DNA of 64,000 nt. It comes from Branchiostoma floridae. Lineage: Eukaryota; Chordata; Leptocardii; Amphioxiformes; Branchiostomatidae. Within the stretch, counting starts at the first letter, position 1; each line of letters starts with the position of its first letter. The stretch covers positions 16,232,621 to 16,296,620 of the forward strand of contig NC_049982.1 of NCBI RefSeq assembly GCF_000003815.2, given 5' to 3'. The position numbers and the translations under genes are program-made. Shown piece after piece: positions 13,312-25,924 of the stretch. The notes beneath the pieces were generated by a model. The model did no database searches and was not told the DNA's origin. It saw only the letters and a program-made list of their open reading frames with translations.

Positions 13312-13411
13312 NNNNNNNNNNNNNNNNNNNNNNNNNNNNNNNNNNNNNNNNNNNNNNNNNNNNNNNNNNNNNNNNNNNNNNNNNNNNNNNNNNNNNNNNN
13401 NNNNNNNNNNN
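13312..13411. other. Assembly gap (100 N)
   Basis: Exactly 100 Ns, the conventional placeholder for a gap of unknown length. Distances across this point and any gene spanning it are uncertain. Confidence 0.99.
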
Positions 13412-14458
13412 AAGCTCAACTACACTCTTAAAGATGCATTGTGGCTATAGCGCTAGGAAGATTAGGCCTATTGATCAGCTGACTATCTGGCTACATTTTA
13501 ACGATTTCAAAAGGTTTATCTTGTCTCCACCAGACCTTCCGGTGGACAGAAAACAATAGTAGAAATTGTCCAAATAGGAGGACCATTTTGCTTGAGGAGT
13601 TGTCCTGCTGTAGGAGTGAACAGAAAGGTGGAGACCAGAACGTCCGAAACTAGCTCAACATCCTAAACGGTCTCAACGAAGTTACACAAACGATCGCGAC
13701 TGAGAAAAGAGCACTACATACAGAAGGCTGGAGTTCAAGTAGATAAGGTCTGTCATGTAAGATGTTTGGGGAAGTTGGCACCCTGGTATACAAAGGAATT
13801 GTACAGGTGAAAAATTTGATTCCGTGACGTTTTCTATAGGGCGTCAAAATTGCCAGCGCACGGGCAAAAGGTCTAACTTCTGCCAAGGCATTTGATACTT
13901 GACATAAGTCCATTCTAGATCCATGTTCCCATCCGCAGAAAGTAGTCAGAAATTGATATTTCACACCCCCATATACAAAGCGCTATAGGGCCTATAGAAA
14001 GATACAATGAGACCTAGAGCGTCATACAAAATCGCACAAGAAGAACCTATACATGGCAGAGTTGCTAAACGTCTTGCCTTGGTATGGAAAAATTGCCGAC
14101 TTATAGATCATAATAACTTATCAACTGACATCACAAACACAGTAGCATTAGTCTTACCAACCTCTTGTGATCCGATGTCTTCCCCGCAATCTTCGTGCAT
14201 GCAAGGAAATGGCCGCAGTACAACACTGTAGAAACTGTCTTAATCCTGCTCCTGCTACCCTTCTTCTGAACCACCAGCGCCTATGGCTATACGCGCATGT
14301 CGCTCGTGAGCAATGCACCCGGAGACGTGCGTCAATGCATCCCTCTCATGAAATAATCAGATCTTCTTTTCGACCAATTTAGCAATTCCTTTTCAATCGT
14401 AGCACGTCCCTCTAAAACATCAATCCGATGAGCCTGAATTATGGTCTGCTTCACTCAC
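13412..14458. other. Intergenic or intronic, nothing recognised
   Basis: Short frames on both strands without domain similarity, start context or splice support. If the candidate minus-strand first exon at 14459-14688 is real, this is its first intron. Confidence 0.4.
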
Positions 14459-14688
14459 GCAAATTCAAAGTGAATCAGTTGTTCTTCCTTGATGATGGAA
14501 CTGTGAACTAGAGAGGCTGACTGGTCGCCAGTGACGAGCTCGCCGCTCTGGTTGGCCCTGGCCGCGCGCCAGACAAAAGCCAACATACAAAAACCCATCA
14601 CAACGTTCCCACGATTCGTCGACGCCAAATGAATACGTAAATAGCTGCTATCATTAGTAAATAAAAAGCCTACGAATAGTATCTCCAT
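14459..14688 (-). CDS. Candidate first coding exon of an unknown secreted or membrane protein
   Basis: On the minus strand an open frame ends at a strong donor (GC|GTGAGTGA at 14458). Reading from the ATG at 14598 gives a classic short signal peptide, MGFCMLAFVWRAARA, then ANQSGELVTGDQSAS and an acidic stretch ending EEQLIHFEF, with exit phase 2. The first in-frame ATG downstream of the TATA box is at 14688 and would add 30 residues, including another hydrophobic start (MEILFVGFLF). An N-Q-S sequon follows the predicted cleavage site. A TATA box 53-62 bases upstream of the 14688 start supports a real 5' end. No downstream exon could be identified and I do not recognise the family. The exon could also be chance. 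Confidence 0.33.
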
Positions 14689-14740
14689 CAACAGCGGCCT
14701 TGTCTCTTGTTTATGTATAACCCTCTCTGCTTTGTGCGGG

Positions 14741-14750
14741 CTATTTATAG
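14741..14750 (-). promoter_or_regulatory. TATA box upstream of the candidate minus-strand first exon
   Basis: The minus strand reads ctataaatag followed by gcccgcac, a near-ideal TATA box with a GC-rich 3' flank. A start about 27 bases downstream (near 14714) would give a 5' UTR of about 26 bases to the ATG at 14688, or about 116 to the ATG at 14598. Confidence 0.4.
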
Positions 14751-16790
14751 TGTATAGGGGCTTGCACAATAGTACAGAGAGAGGTCCAGCAGATCTGAAA
14801 TAGCATGAACACGAGATAGCCGTATCGATAACTGGACTGGAAGAATGCTCGTAATATTATCGTTTTTAGGCGAGGGGATATCGGAATCAGATCAATGTTG
14901 GCTTTTCAGCACATATCAAGGGTCGACGAAAGACTGTGCCCTTCTTGACAAAAGCAACGGAAGAGAGTAAGATACACTGTTTTGTAGCGCTAAAACTGAC
15001 ACGTAGATAACAGAAGGAGACAGGTATACATGAATAAGTACAGAAGTTACCAAGTTAAATGGAATTTTAGTCACCATTTGTCCGCCCCTCGGCGATACTT
15101 TAACCATCATCAGTTGAGGATACGTATACATTCCATACTGACAGATCTAAACTCCCGAAATACCAATATCGAAATATCATGGGTAGTCGTAAGCTAGAAA
15201 CAGGGTCTTTGAAAATCATATTTTCCTATAGTCTTTGACTTCTTTGACGTACTGAAGTTGAGTTACATAACAGTACTCTCGTACCTGGCGCGCACAAAGC
15301 GCGCACACATGACTACCAACAGGGGGCGGACTGCCCCGTAGTGGGGGGTCTTGGGTGGCAAACACACATAATGTCCACAGCACATGACCCGCACATGGCT
15401 CATTTACATATTAAGTGTTTGATTTTGATTGGTAGATTATAATAGCGTAAATCACATGTCACTTGACCGAATTAAATAATCTCCCGTGACCTGTCCCCCG
15501 GCGCACTTACAATCAGTGGACTCTGTCGTGATAGGGGCAGGTCATCACATTGTCTTTGTTTCATGTTCAACTATCAACTTGTCATTCTACATATATGCGT
15601 AAAAGAGCTCAATATATAACAAGCAGGTGGCCAGCGGTGTTATATCAGTACTGTGTCTTTGTGACCTGACTGTGTCTGAGATGAGCCAACGCCTAATACA
15701 AGTGCCACGGGGAAGATCTAGGTACCCACAATATTTCAGGCAAAGAAGACAGAAGAATCAAATCAAACAAACGTTACAAAGACGGAAACAAGGGAAGAAA
15801 AGAAATCCGTCCAGTGTTTGTATATCCGCTCATCCCGCTGTTGTGGCCGTCTATCCGGTGTGTCAGCCCGTGTATCAGGTATGTCACTCAGCGGGCTTAT
15901 GTCTGGTAAAGACTGTTTGTTGGCGGATATGTGGTTTCCAAATTCAGGGATGTTCTTTGGACCGGTCACGGAAACCTGTCTGTTTTGTATCCCGTTTGTC
16001 ACGAGATAGACACTAAACGGTTGTTCTAGAGAACACCTTGCTGAAGTTGTCATAACTTTCTTCAGACATGCACTAAACAAGGAGTGACAAAAGCGGGCGG
16101 AACCTGCCCGGGTGCTCCACACAGGTCAATAACTGCCCTGACCTTCAGAAAGGCGACTGAGTTTGGCCTGCGAAATACTACGGATACACCAAAGTCATCA
16201 CAGGTGACATAGACTTATGTGTAGCGTAGAAAAGTTTGGTAATTGAAATGTTTTTAACAAGAGAAGTAACCAGTTAGCTTTACGTATATAATAGTCCTGA
16301 AGTCTTAAGAAGCACCAACATTATACAGACGAGTAAACAAATGTTCAAGGCCTTGGGCATTACGACACACGTCAGACAGAAGGTCGACAGTTTGGCCTCA
16401 AAGCACCTGTTGTTTCTACCCCAGTCTAAGGTGTTGCGCGCCCCGTGCCGAGACACACTACCTTTGTTGTCGTTTGATCAATCAATTCATTATGTCATCA
16501 CATCAGTGGCAGACAAATTTTCATAGCTCTGTGTCGTCATTCATTAAATTCAAAAAGACTATAACGTTGCAGCTTTGAGAGCCACTAACACAATGCATTT
16601 GCAGACAGCCGGCCGAGATCTCTTTCCCAACTTCCTGTGTTCCCAACAGGTGTGTAGGCCACATGACGTACAGTCACCATCTCTTGTTACAAAAATAATT
16701 TCAAAACTTCTCCGACAAACATGTTGTACCAATGATATGCTGCATTGCAATAAAGAGAAGCATTGTTTTGCTATTGGTTTTGATGGAACG

Positions 16791-16831
16791 AACCAATCAG
16801 AGCTTGGAACTGCCTTGAACCAATCAGAGCT
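16791..16831 (+). repeat. Two direct copies of a CCAAT-containing 14-mer
   Basis: The sequence aaccaatcagagct occurs at 16791-16804 and again at 16818-16831, 27 bases apart. Each copy contains a CCAAT core. This may be a small tandem duplication or a pair of NF-Y-like sites; no nearby gene start supports the latter. Confidence 0.6.
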
Positions 16832-17415
16832 GACATCAGCAAATATGAAGGGGTCATTTGCTGTCCGGAAAAAATATGAAAACCTTTATCAGTATTTTTT
16901 ACTCGCGCACTATAGGAAGAGCCTAATGGTATAGTTTGCGAGTCTAGTAGCTTGGCAAATGACTATACTCTACAGGGAAACATTCTTCATTTTCGAGAAG
17001 ATGTTGCCTTTCTACTTGACCAGTGCTTTCGTGTAATTGCTTCATGCGGCAGTAGATTTTTTTCTAGACTTAAGCCTGTCATTCTGTTCATTGTCGCTAA
17101 ACGTCACTTTGTATACCCGTGAATCTTTATAATGACAAAATCTCCTTCATTGCTATGTAACCCGGTATCTCTAAAACAATAGCAGAGTCCGACAACCTAA
17201 AATAGGCTAACTTTAGGGCGACATAGCTCACTTCTGACTGCAGTCTAGTTATCCAAAATGGTTCCAAGAGGTTTTGTTACTGTATCAAAGCCCATGGATA
17301 TATTTTACAGCCTGAATTGACTTAGTCTGACTGTCGTACTTCGCCCTTTTAATGGTTCATACTGGGCATCATCGGCTTGAAACTGACTCGGCTTTGGTTA
17401 GTCTCTACTGACTTA

Positions 17416-17489
17416 CCGCTAGGTGACGCTATCTGTACAGTTCAGTCATAATCCGCTAGGTAACGCTATTTGTACCGTTCAGTCATCTC
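17416..17489 (+). repeat. 37 bp tandem duplication
   Basis: Two adjacent copies of a unit beginning ccgctaggt and ending gttcagtcat, offset by 37 bases with a few substitutions. Non-coding. Confidence 0.8.
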
Positions 17490-17581
17490 CATCACCATGG
17501 TGCACCAGCAGCTCTTACTAAGGCCACAGCAAGTAAATTTTGTGGATGACATCAGCGCGCGCATTAATTTTCACCTGATTT

Positions 17582-17613
17582 CAGAAGAAAAAAACAAGAT
17601 TTTTTTTCTTCTG
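17582..17613. repeat. Short perfect hairpin (13 bp stem, 6 base loop)
   Basis: The stem cagaagaaaaaaa (17582-17594) pairs exactly with 17601-17613 around the loop caagat. It is an isolated purine/pyrimidine hairpin of unknown role. Confidence 0.75.
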
Positions 17614-18539
17614 CAGGGATGGTCAACATGACGATAAAGTACCAAAATAAGCAAATATGTTGTGTTGTAGCCTAATGATTGTACTTGTAGAAGGGACACT
17701 TGTTTAGGTACCAAGGACTGTTGTCGTAGAAATGAAACTTATTGGATAGTTGTAAAAGTAACACCAATATGGAAGCTATGAGTGTGGTTACCAACTTTGT
17801 TGGTGATGCCAGTCTACCACACTAGTGTCACTTTTACCACACCAGTACATGTCTTTAAATACAGGAATGAATACCTTGTTGGGTCTGATACCATGTTTTG
17901 TCCCTCTAATTCTTTTTACAACAGTCATCATAACTTTATGGTGCCTATTTTTGGAAATGTAGCCATCTTGTTTTTTTTTTCACCCATCTTTTTTTTTTTT
18001 CGCCCTATCGCACTATTTTTGCAGTCTGCAGAGGATGTCATCCATAAAATTTACTTGCTGTGGCCTAAGATCTGCTAACAGGTTCCTTATGTGAGCATGT
18101 ATAGAACTGTGACGATATAGCAAAAAAAAAGACACAACAACGGGAAAAGTACATGTGCTTTTTGAATAGGTCTTCGTACAACAATTTTCGGTATTTCGTG
18201 TCTCACTCTGTGACTATAAATGGTATGTTGCTTTTTGATCGGATAAAAGGAGAATGGGGCTATGTTGTAAGTAGAATATACATAGAAGTATGAGGCACTC
18301 ATCTGTGTCATCTGTCCCATATAAATTCCGACGGAGATTAACATGTTTCTTACTTGATGGTGAAAGAAAAGATTCGCTTCACTACAGGCTAAATTTAGCC
18401 CACTGCTGACATCGGATAATTCGAACCTGTTGTCTCTGTTTGCTAAATTTGAGACTAGAGAGACTATTGACTCAAAAGCGAACCATGTGTTACCCAGCAC
18501 CAAGAGACCACGTCTAGCGAAATAATAGACGTTAAATGA

Positions 18540-18561
18540 GGACAACAACAACAACAACAAC
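18540..18561 (+). repeat. (AAC)n microsatellite
   Basis: About seven AAC/ACA units. Read on the minus strand it creates the artificial Leu run of an otherwise unsupported open frame. Confidence 0.85.
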
Positions 18562-21500
18562 GAGACAAGAGTCTGCCCAGATCTGTCAGAAAGCATTTTT
18601 AGCGACCACTTACAACCTGCTCTCCTGTACATCTGGTGCATTTGTTGCTGACGGTTCGACAGAGCACAGTACGGCTTCTACCTACGTGTCCATCCAGCAC
18701 GTACTACAAAACCTTACTGTAGTCATGAACGCCAAAGGCGCAACATAAACCTTTCTTGTGGAGTTTTTTGTACACATCTACAATCTCCATTTACATTCTC
18801 GACCAGATTATTTCTCGGGCTGGTAGACAACCTGCTGGGAATGATAACCGCACTTTTTGTTCAAACGGTCCATGTTCCAATGAATTACCCCTGTGTCGTT
18901 TGTACCAATGACATCAACTGTCTCTGACACGAAAAGTATAGGGGACACCTTGTGGACAATCTTATAGAAGACGTCGTTGTGTTCAATTGTGTCATGTTGT
19001 CTAGCTTGTGTTGTGTTCTGTTGTGATGTGTTGTGTTGTGTAGGCTGTATGGTGTTGTCTATGGCCTAATGGAAAATCATGAATTGGACATGGAGGGAAA
19101 TGATGACAGACAAGCGTCTGTTTTCTGAAAGGCTTACGTTATTTTTCCGGACTGATCTAATCACTCCTAATCCGGCTTTCACTGCTAAAGCCATTGACTC
19201 AATAACGCATTTTCGGTTCAGTACATAACTGGGAAACCAGGAAAGACCTGCCGAATCGATGTATTTAGCTTTGTAGTAACCTCATTGACCGAGGTCCTAT
19301 CTTGTGTTCCGTTACGAAAACAATATACAGGATATATGAATTTATTTCATGACTCGATAGGGTTTCTACGATTCAGGTCACCCTGCTGTTTGTGGTTAGG
19401 TAGGTTGGGTTGGAAGGCAGAACGTAATCAGTTTGTGTGTGTGCATTACGCCTTATCTACATAGCTATCAAATTCGTTTGACTTTTGGATTTTCTTAGGA
19501 AATGGCCTGTTGACCTAAGAAATGGATAAAAGCGGAATTTGATTACTTTTTATCCATGATCAGCAAAGCCTTATCAGCTGTACACAAATAAAAGTGTCAC
19601 TCATGCTCAACGATGAAGTCTCTGCAGTAAGTATGGTCTAACATCCGACGTCAGTCGAATTGTTATGACGCTATTTCAAGAATTCTAAAAGAAAGCCGTC
19701 AGTATAGCCAAATCTAAAATTAAAAGTGACAAGTCTATCCAAGGAGGTTAATGATAGGCCTCCTTTTCCGCTCGAACAAGCTAAGTTTCGTGGTTCGGCC
19801 GCAGTCCTTAGTCTTAAATCTACAGAAGGGGCTTTAAAAAACAAGAGTATATCACATGTTCCCAAGTACACAGCGGAAACAAGTGTATCTCCCGTATAGA
19901 CATATATCTCCCACTCCACCCCCGCCGTGAAACGTCCGCCACCCACCCCCACTGTCGCCTGTCACGACGCCTCCGCCCTCTGGCGGACTGATGTATATCT
20001 ACAGGAAGGAAGCCAAGGGTGGGGTTTCAGGCTGTCTGAGGTGCAACTTTTCAGACTGGTCGGGCGGTGGTGGCCTCAGGGTATGTTGATAGTTGTTTTT
20101 TAGGCACAACGTACATGGATTAATGGTCGCTTACAAAGTCGTTATCAGAAATATACATTTGTATATATATATGCATAACGTTAACACCATATTATCATAT
20201 ATATTACCATACATTGGGAGTACATAACGGCATGCACTAATCATAAGGAGTTGTCTATGTTCTACTTTCCGCCCAGGTAATTGTACACTATATAGCACGC
20301 CTGCTGCGTGAGTTGCATTTTGACTGTTTACATACAGGAATGACATTTACAGCTCAACTTCACTTCAAAGTGGCGTTAAATAGGTTAATGGGTAGAGGGG
20401 GTATTGCGGGAAAGACAACAGAACAGGACAATAGATGCCATTGTTGATACTTCTGCTGCACATTGTGGTGAAACAGTCTTCACTTTAAATACCTCGTCAA
20501 ACAGTCGTATTTCTTGAACCATACTGGGCCCATACCCCACATTGAAATTCCAAAGCTTCTCGCCACAAAGACGCTTACAAAGAAACCTTGAAAAGTCATT
20601 ACTGCTCTTCTCGCCAATATCGCGACCCTCCATTGTCCTCCTCTCTCAGCCGGATACGCCTGGTTACCCTGTCTGGTGTTTTCCCGCCGTCGGCTGTCCA
20701 ATCCCGACATTCCTGACATTGACCGTGAATTCTTCAGATACTAATGTCCAGAAAAACCTTTTGCCCACTGGCGATTGTTATCTGTTGCCATGGTAACTTT
20801 AAAACTTCCTTAACTTGATGCTCCGCATATGTGTCGATGAGAAGGCATAAACGAACTTTTCACCCCTCTCACAAGACAATATACACATCCAGAAGTCAGG
20901 TGTACCTAGTATGAGAAGCGTTTGTAAGGCCAAGGTGTGTTGTAGCAGTACAACAGTTGACGAAACAAGAAACAAAGTTTGTAGGTGTCTTACGTTTCAG
21001 GAACTTGAGGAAGCGACCTTTATGAAGGATTGTCGAAGATTACCGGTTCACGTAGCCTGACTAAAATCAAGCCCCTAGCGGCCGGCCCTACAATTGCCGC
21101 CACCCGTAGGAGAGGGGGGAGGGGGTCATTAAGCCCAGCCGGCGAGAGCTTGTGTAAACACAGGCTACCGGTTCACGGTTCACAATGACCTTCACTACAG
21201 GCATGCAGCAGGGCGGTAGATAACACCCCCACCTTTCTTTACTTCATAGCAACGTCGAAGCAGTTTACAATCTGACGTTTTCGCTCTGACGTCATGGCAG
21301 ACGAGTGCGAAAACAAGGGTCCATGGCTGTCTATGGCTGTATTCAACAGTTATGAGAAGATATATAAAAGTAAAAACGCTACAGAATTGCACTGTCCCGG
21401 GCTTTCACCGCAACAGCAACAAACGGAACAGACATACGGGCAGTGCGAAGCTGCTACTTACACAGCTATGTTACACAACGTGCTAATATTACAACTGGAT

Positions 21501-24320
21501 GATCTGTGCAAGTGAACCAGCAAAAAACATGTCAAGTATGTGAGGCCCTGGATATATACTGTGTCAACCTTGACCCGTGCTTTCCTTTATTTTATTGAAG
21601 GTTGATGAAAGTAATTCAACAATGTTATTTGTTTTCTTCATTGTGACTGTGGCTCACTGCGGGGACATTTTTACTATGAGAAGAGGGATAAACGATAGTT
21701 TCTTAAGGCGCCCAATTTCTCACACATTTCACCTTAATCCGTTTGTGTCTAAAAGTCACATGATCTTAAGGGCCCAAATGTCAAGGTAGTGACATTCTTA
21801 AGGAGTTGAAGTGTGAAGTACCCATGTCTACAAATGGTCCATAAAGCCCCGCGGCTCCGGCGCAGCCCCAGGGGGGATTAGACCAGCCTGACCCGCTGAA
21901 CTTCGCCACGGGGGTGTCATGTAATCTAAACCTTGGGCTCTGGGCGTCACGGAAGGAATTCTGTCCTCTCCCCGACATGCACAGATGAGGTGTCGGGGCA
22001 GGGGCATCAGTCAAGTTGATATTAGAAGGGTCTACAAGGGGTTCCTGCGCAAAATGTATAATTCTGGTCCCATACCGGTTCTAAATAAGATTGCAGAAAT
22101 TAAGAACTTCATCGACTTTATTTATGTTATTATGGATGCTTCATGAAATAAATATCCATGAGTGTTACTAAAAAAGGTGGCAACGAAAGGAAACCGCTAT
22201 GTCACCAACGTACAGTTTTTTAGTACAAGGAGAATTTTCTGGACAAGCGCAAAATTATGATAAGGTCTGTATAAAAATAAGATATAGGCTCGAACGCGGT
22301 TGGGTTGGTCCAATTTTAGTCAGAAACAGGTTCACAAACCGCTTGACCACGTCAGCTAGAGAAACTGGAAACTCGTAACCCCCGCTGAAATCCTCGGCGA
22401 TGATGAACAGTGGCGTCCCTTCCCTGGTCGGTTGTCTATTTGAAGATCCTATTGTGCCCGCAAATATTTGAGGAAGTGGCAGTCGAAACGCAGGGCGGCA
22501 TTCCTGAGACGTGGGGACCAGGCACAGGGTGTCTGAGTACACGAGAAAAGACTGCTAGCGCTGTACAGCCGGATAGAAGTTACCGAATCACCAAAGTACA
22601 GACGATCTTTGAAACACGCACGGGGCACTTAGAACAGAGGGCAGACGCGCCCTGAGCTGTGCTGGGACCCTACAGCTGCCTGCGACCGGACGTCTGGGTA
22701 AAAACTGCGCACGCCTTTCTTGTCGGTGATCTTTTCTTGGACCGTTCTTTCTCGGCAGCTTCCCCATCTTGCGGAGCGTTCTGCTGTCGTGGTTGACAAA
22801 CAGGCGTTATGCGCTAGAGGATTGTCCTGAAGGCAACTTGGAAAAGAGTCAAGGAGTAGACGCTGAGAGAGGGAGGCGGGGCCGAAAGACTGAGGACGGT
22901 AAGCAGATCTAAGAATTTTTTTTTTTTTTAATTCACATAATTTTGTGTGCTGTCGCCATGTGAGTCTAGACACAGTGTTGGCTAGTACGGTACCCACAAA
23001 CGTGTGCATGGTGCTTTCAGAAGTTTCCAAAACATTGTGAATCTGACCTTAACCACGTCCAGGTAGTTGTAGTATGACGTGCGACTTCAATTCAAGTCAA
23101 TTCTTGAATGTCGATGAGGCCCTGATCCTACTTCTATTAAAGTCATACGTATGCGCACCTATATGCTAACACATTATGATAGAAAGTGACAGATTTCTCA
23201 AATGCTGAAGGAGGTTACCATGGGTCAGCACGTTTGACGATGGATGATTTGAGCAATTTGAGCAAGTGCCGCGTACAGGCTTTCAGTGACGTCTAATTAT
23301 CGACTATGGTGATGACAGTGAACACATGATATATCATTTGATATTTTGGGTTGACGTGCTCCTGTCGATTTACTTTGCGTCTTCTGGCCATGGCTTTTAA
23401 GTGTCGCACAGCAATCCATGACGGGTAGAAAGAATGTAGATTGGCGGAAATGCCTACTTCGTTTGGAAACGCACTACCTTTGAACACATAGGAGCATAGT
23501 ACTCTCCTCTCCAATGAATGTGCCTCTTTGTGTTATATCTTTTATAAATGCCAAACGACGAGGAACTCAGAAGGAGTTGGTCGTAATTTTTGTCCCGTGT
23601 TGTTTCATCTGTTTTACCAACCAAACGTTACATAAGAAACAGGTGCAGCGCGTTATGAAACAGTCTGTTACGTATTAGGCAGGCAACTGGCAAAACCAGG
23701 ATGGCAAGTGGAGCCGGAGAAAGCAGTTGTGTTGTTCTGATGAAGATAAATGATTGTCAAACAGGAGATGAATTGGGCTGCTGGCGGTGGGTTGGGAAAA
23801 GTGTCGTCCGTTTGTTGGACCCATAAGTCACTCTGCAGGGTTGGGCAGTCAGCATTGCCAACCATGGAGAAAATGCATCAACAACGTACGGGTCAATCTT
23901 ATCTGGGAACTCTGTATGTGAAGGCCTCATCAAGATCAGAGTTCTTCTTTATAACTATCGCAACAGATTCTCTCAATTTTTGATATGTCGGGTAATATAG
24001 GAAATCTGCCCAAGTGACGCCAAAAGTGTCCCAAGTTAATTTTCGTAAATTACGCAAGCCTCAGTACACGATGAATCATCAAATACGAGGTGAATCGGTC
24101 CAAGAAGATGGTACAGTGCTTTAATGGGTCTTTAATGATTAATATGAAGCATGTACATCCATCCCCGGTTTTAGGGATGGGACTATTTGAGATCTGTTTG
24201 TTCTAGGTATTTTATATATGAATTAGATTGACCTAAGGCTAACAAGCTGTCAACAGATATCAATCCCGGAGACAGGGAACACTGTGCAGATTGGACATGT
24301 GTGGTGGCGCAGAGACTGTA

Positions 24321-24337
24321 GAGAGAGAGAGAGAGAG
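24321..24337 (+). repeat. (GA)n microsatellite
   Basis: Eight GA units, followed shortly by a small imperfect palindrome around accacggtaaccacggt (about 24347-24373). Confidence 0.85.
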
Positions 24338-25500
24338 TCTGTTGTAGTACCACGGTAACCACGGTAGTACTACGTTTACTTATTCGTAAATGAAAAACAA
24401 CAACAACCCCTTCAAAATCAACTCAAACTTCCGAGCTCCGTGGCTATTTACATCTCCGTGGTGTCAAAGTTGCCATGTGGTATTAATACTACTACTGTGG
24501 TTCGGCCCGACCGACTGCGAAAAAGGTCGGACGAACGCCAAGTTCAAACCGCAGGAACTTGAGCAGCTCACCCTGTATAAGTTTGCGTTGAAACGGAAGT
24601 ATCCAAACGGCTTACCATCAAAATCGCCTTACTGTACACTACTGTACACTTGGCTAGCATAAGACACACTGCCTTGTTTGGTTATGCACATCGGAATGCT
24701 TTCTCCATACTTGATGTCATTCTCGTTCTCGCGGAAGAGTCATCAAGCTTCAAGAGTAAAACGGCACCAATCCTTACGATTCTCCAAGCTTGCTGCCCCA
24801 TGTGGCCAGGTATTATTGCCAGGTAGAGGCTTCAGACGAGCTAGCTTTGCCCTGACTCTATGTACTCCTTGGTGATGGTGACGCCACTGTTTGGGACTGG
24901 CACTGTGACAAAAGTGACACAGAAGGAACATCAGTAGTCAGGATGCAGGCAGACCATTCATCATTTCACCCAAGCCAAGATGAAATGGGATCTCCCTGCA
25001 CGTTCGAACTTGACTTTGTGGTTGAGGACACTGGCAATTACCCCCGAAATAGATCTTGCCAAACAACCTGAGCTGGACCCGGGTTCACAGACGTTCTCTA
25101 GACTGGCGAATCTTTCAGTCAGTATACAGATTTTCCTTCTGATTAAACGGCTGCTGATCATATTCTTGCAATTTTATGACAAAAACAGAATGTTTCGCAG
25201 CTCTTATAATCAATCATACAATAATTGTCTCGCCGTCCATGTTGATCTTCATATGAAATCACATATGTTTTGTGTGCTATAGGCCTGCATCAAATAAAAA
25301 CTAACTCGAAGTAGGTTATTTCTGGTCATGATCTTAATCCATCAGGCGATATAAGCTCTATCATGTGTGGACAGGTCCCACTTGACCTTGGTGCGACCTT
25401 GCCCTTGGCCTTTCAACACATACTATGGATTCCTTCATTACATATTCATATTAAAAAAAACAGACCGATTCCGGACAAAATAACGAAGAAGGTGTTCCTG

Positions 25501-25510
25501 TATATATAAT
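25501..25510 (+). promoter_or_regulatory. TATA-like box of the LOXL2-like gene, promoter A
   Basis: The sequence tatatataat lies 108-117 bases upstream of the first coding ATG. A GC/C-rich patch (agccccacccaccc) sits between them. A start near 25535 would leave a short unspliced 5' UTR. A spliced upstream 5' UTR exon cannot be excluded. Confidence 0.35.
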
Positions 25511-25617
25511 TAATTACAAAACACAACACGGGGTGACAAAGGGTCTTGATAGCCCCACCCACCCATTGTTCACCCCGATCAGATTCTCATAACTTTGTTT
25601 CCAATTAGACGGTGAGC

Positions 25618-25924
25618 ATGTGCGAGCCAGCGGGCGGTGCTGTACAGAGGGCGATGGAAGCGGCGGTGAGGGTGCGAGTGTTGTGGGCCCTGTTGGTCCT
25701 CCTGGTGCCTGCAGTGGTCGGGGAAGAGCTGGAGACAGTCGAGATCCGTCTGAGGGGCGGGAGTGACGACAACGAGGGGCGAGTCGAGGTTTTGTACGAA
25801 GGCGAGTATGGGACGATCTGTGATGACGAGTGGAATATCAACGCTGCAAATGTGGTCTGTCGTCAGCTTGGATACAAGGGCGCTGTGGACTTCAAACGGA
25901 GCTCATTCTTCGGACCCGGAACAG
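25618..25924 (+). CDS. LOXL2-like exon 1: signal peptide and first half of SRCR1
   Basis: ATG at 25618 (residue 1) or the in-frame ATG at 25654 (residue 13). The second gives the more typical signal peptide, [20 protein letters not shown]. Mature sequence begins near [14 protein letters not shown]. The SRCR half contains GTICDDEW and [10 protein letters not shown]. The donor acag|gtagga leaves phase 1. Intron 1 is 6.9 kb. Confidence 0.9.

Larger units (their letters stand above)
14771..25480. other. Intergenic, no supported gene
   Basis: Ten kilobases upstream of the LOXL2-like gene with scattered short frames and simple repeats. The longest frame, 184 codons on the minus strand at 18087-18641, is hydrophobic, derives its Leu run from an AAC repeat, and matches nothing I know. 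The minus-strand frame at 22255-22542 has good amino-acid composition but no splice or domain support. The stretch may hold regulatory DNA; I see none specific. Confidence 0.45.

Noticed and set aside
14900-15120. Minus-strand ctgatgatggttaaagta-type motif suggesting the 3' end of a Penelope- or LTR-like element
   Set aside because: Only a short motif is recognisable, with no coding remnant, terminal repeat or target duplication.
18087-18641. 184-codon minus-strand open frame, hydrophobic, GPCR-like at first glance
   Set aside because: Its Leu run comes from an AAC microsatellite, the rest has no family motif, no conserved Cys or transmembrane spacing, and no promoter or splice context. Low-GC sequence can give frames this long by chance.
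19671-19952. 93-codon minus-strand frame with WEIYVYTGDT, reminiscent of a PLAT domain strand
   Set aside because: Only one short stretch is similar; the rest lacks the PLAT pattern and splice sites.
22255-22542. 95-codon minus-strand frame with good amino-acid composition (PLFIIAEDFSGGYEFPVS)
   Set aside because: No recognisable domain and no convincing acceptor or donor at the frame edges. Left unannotated but worth a translated search.
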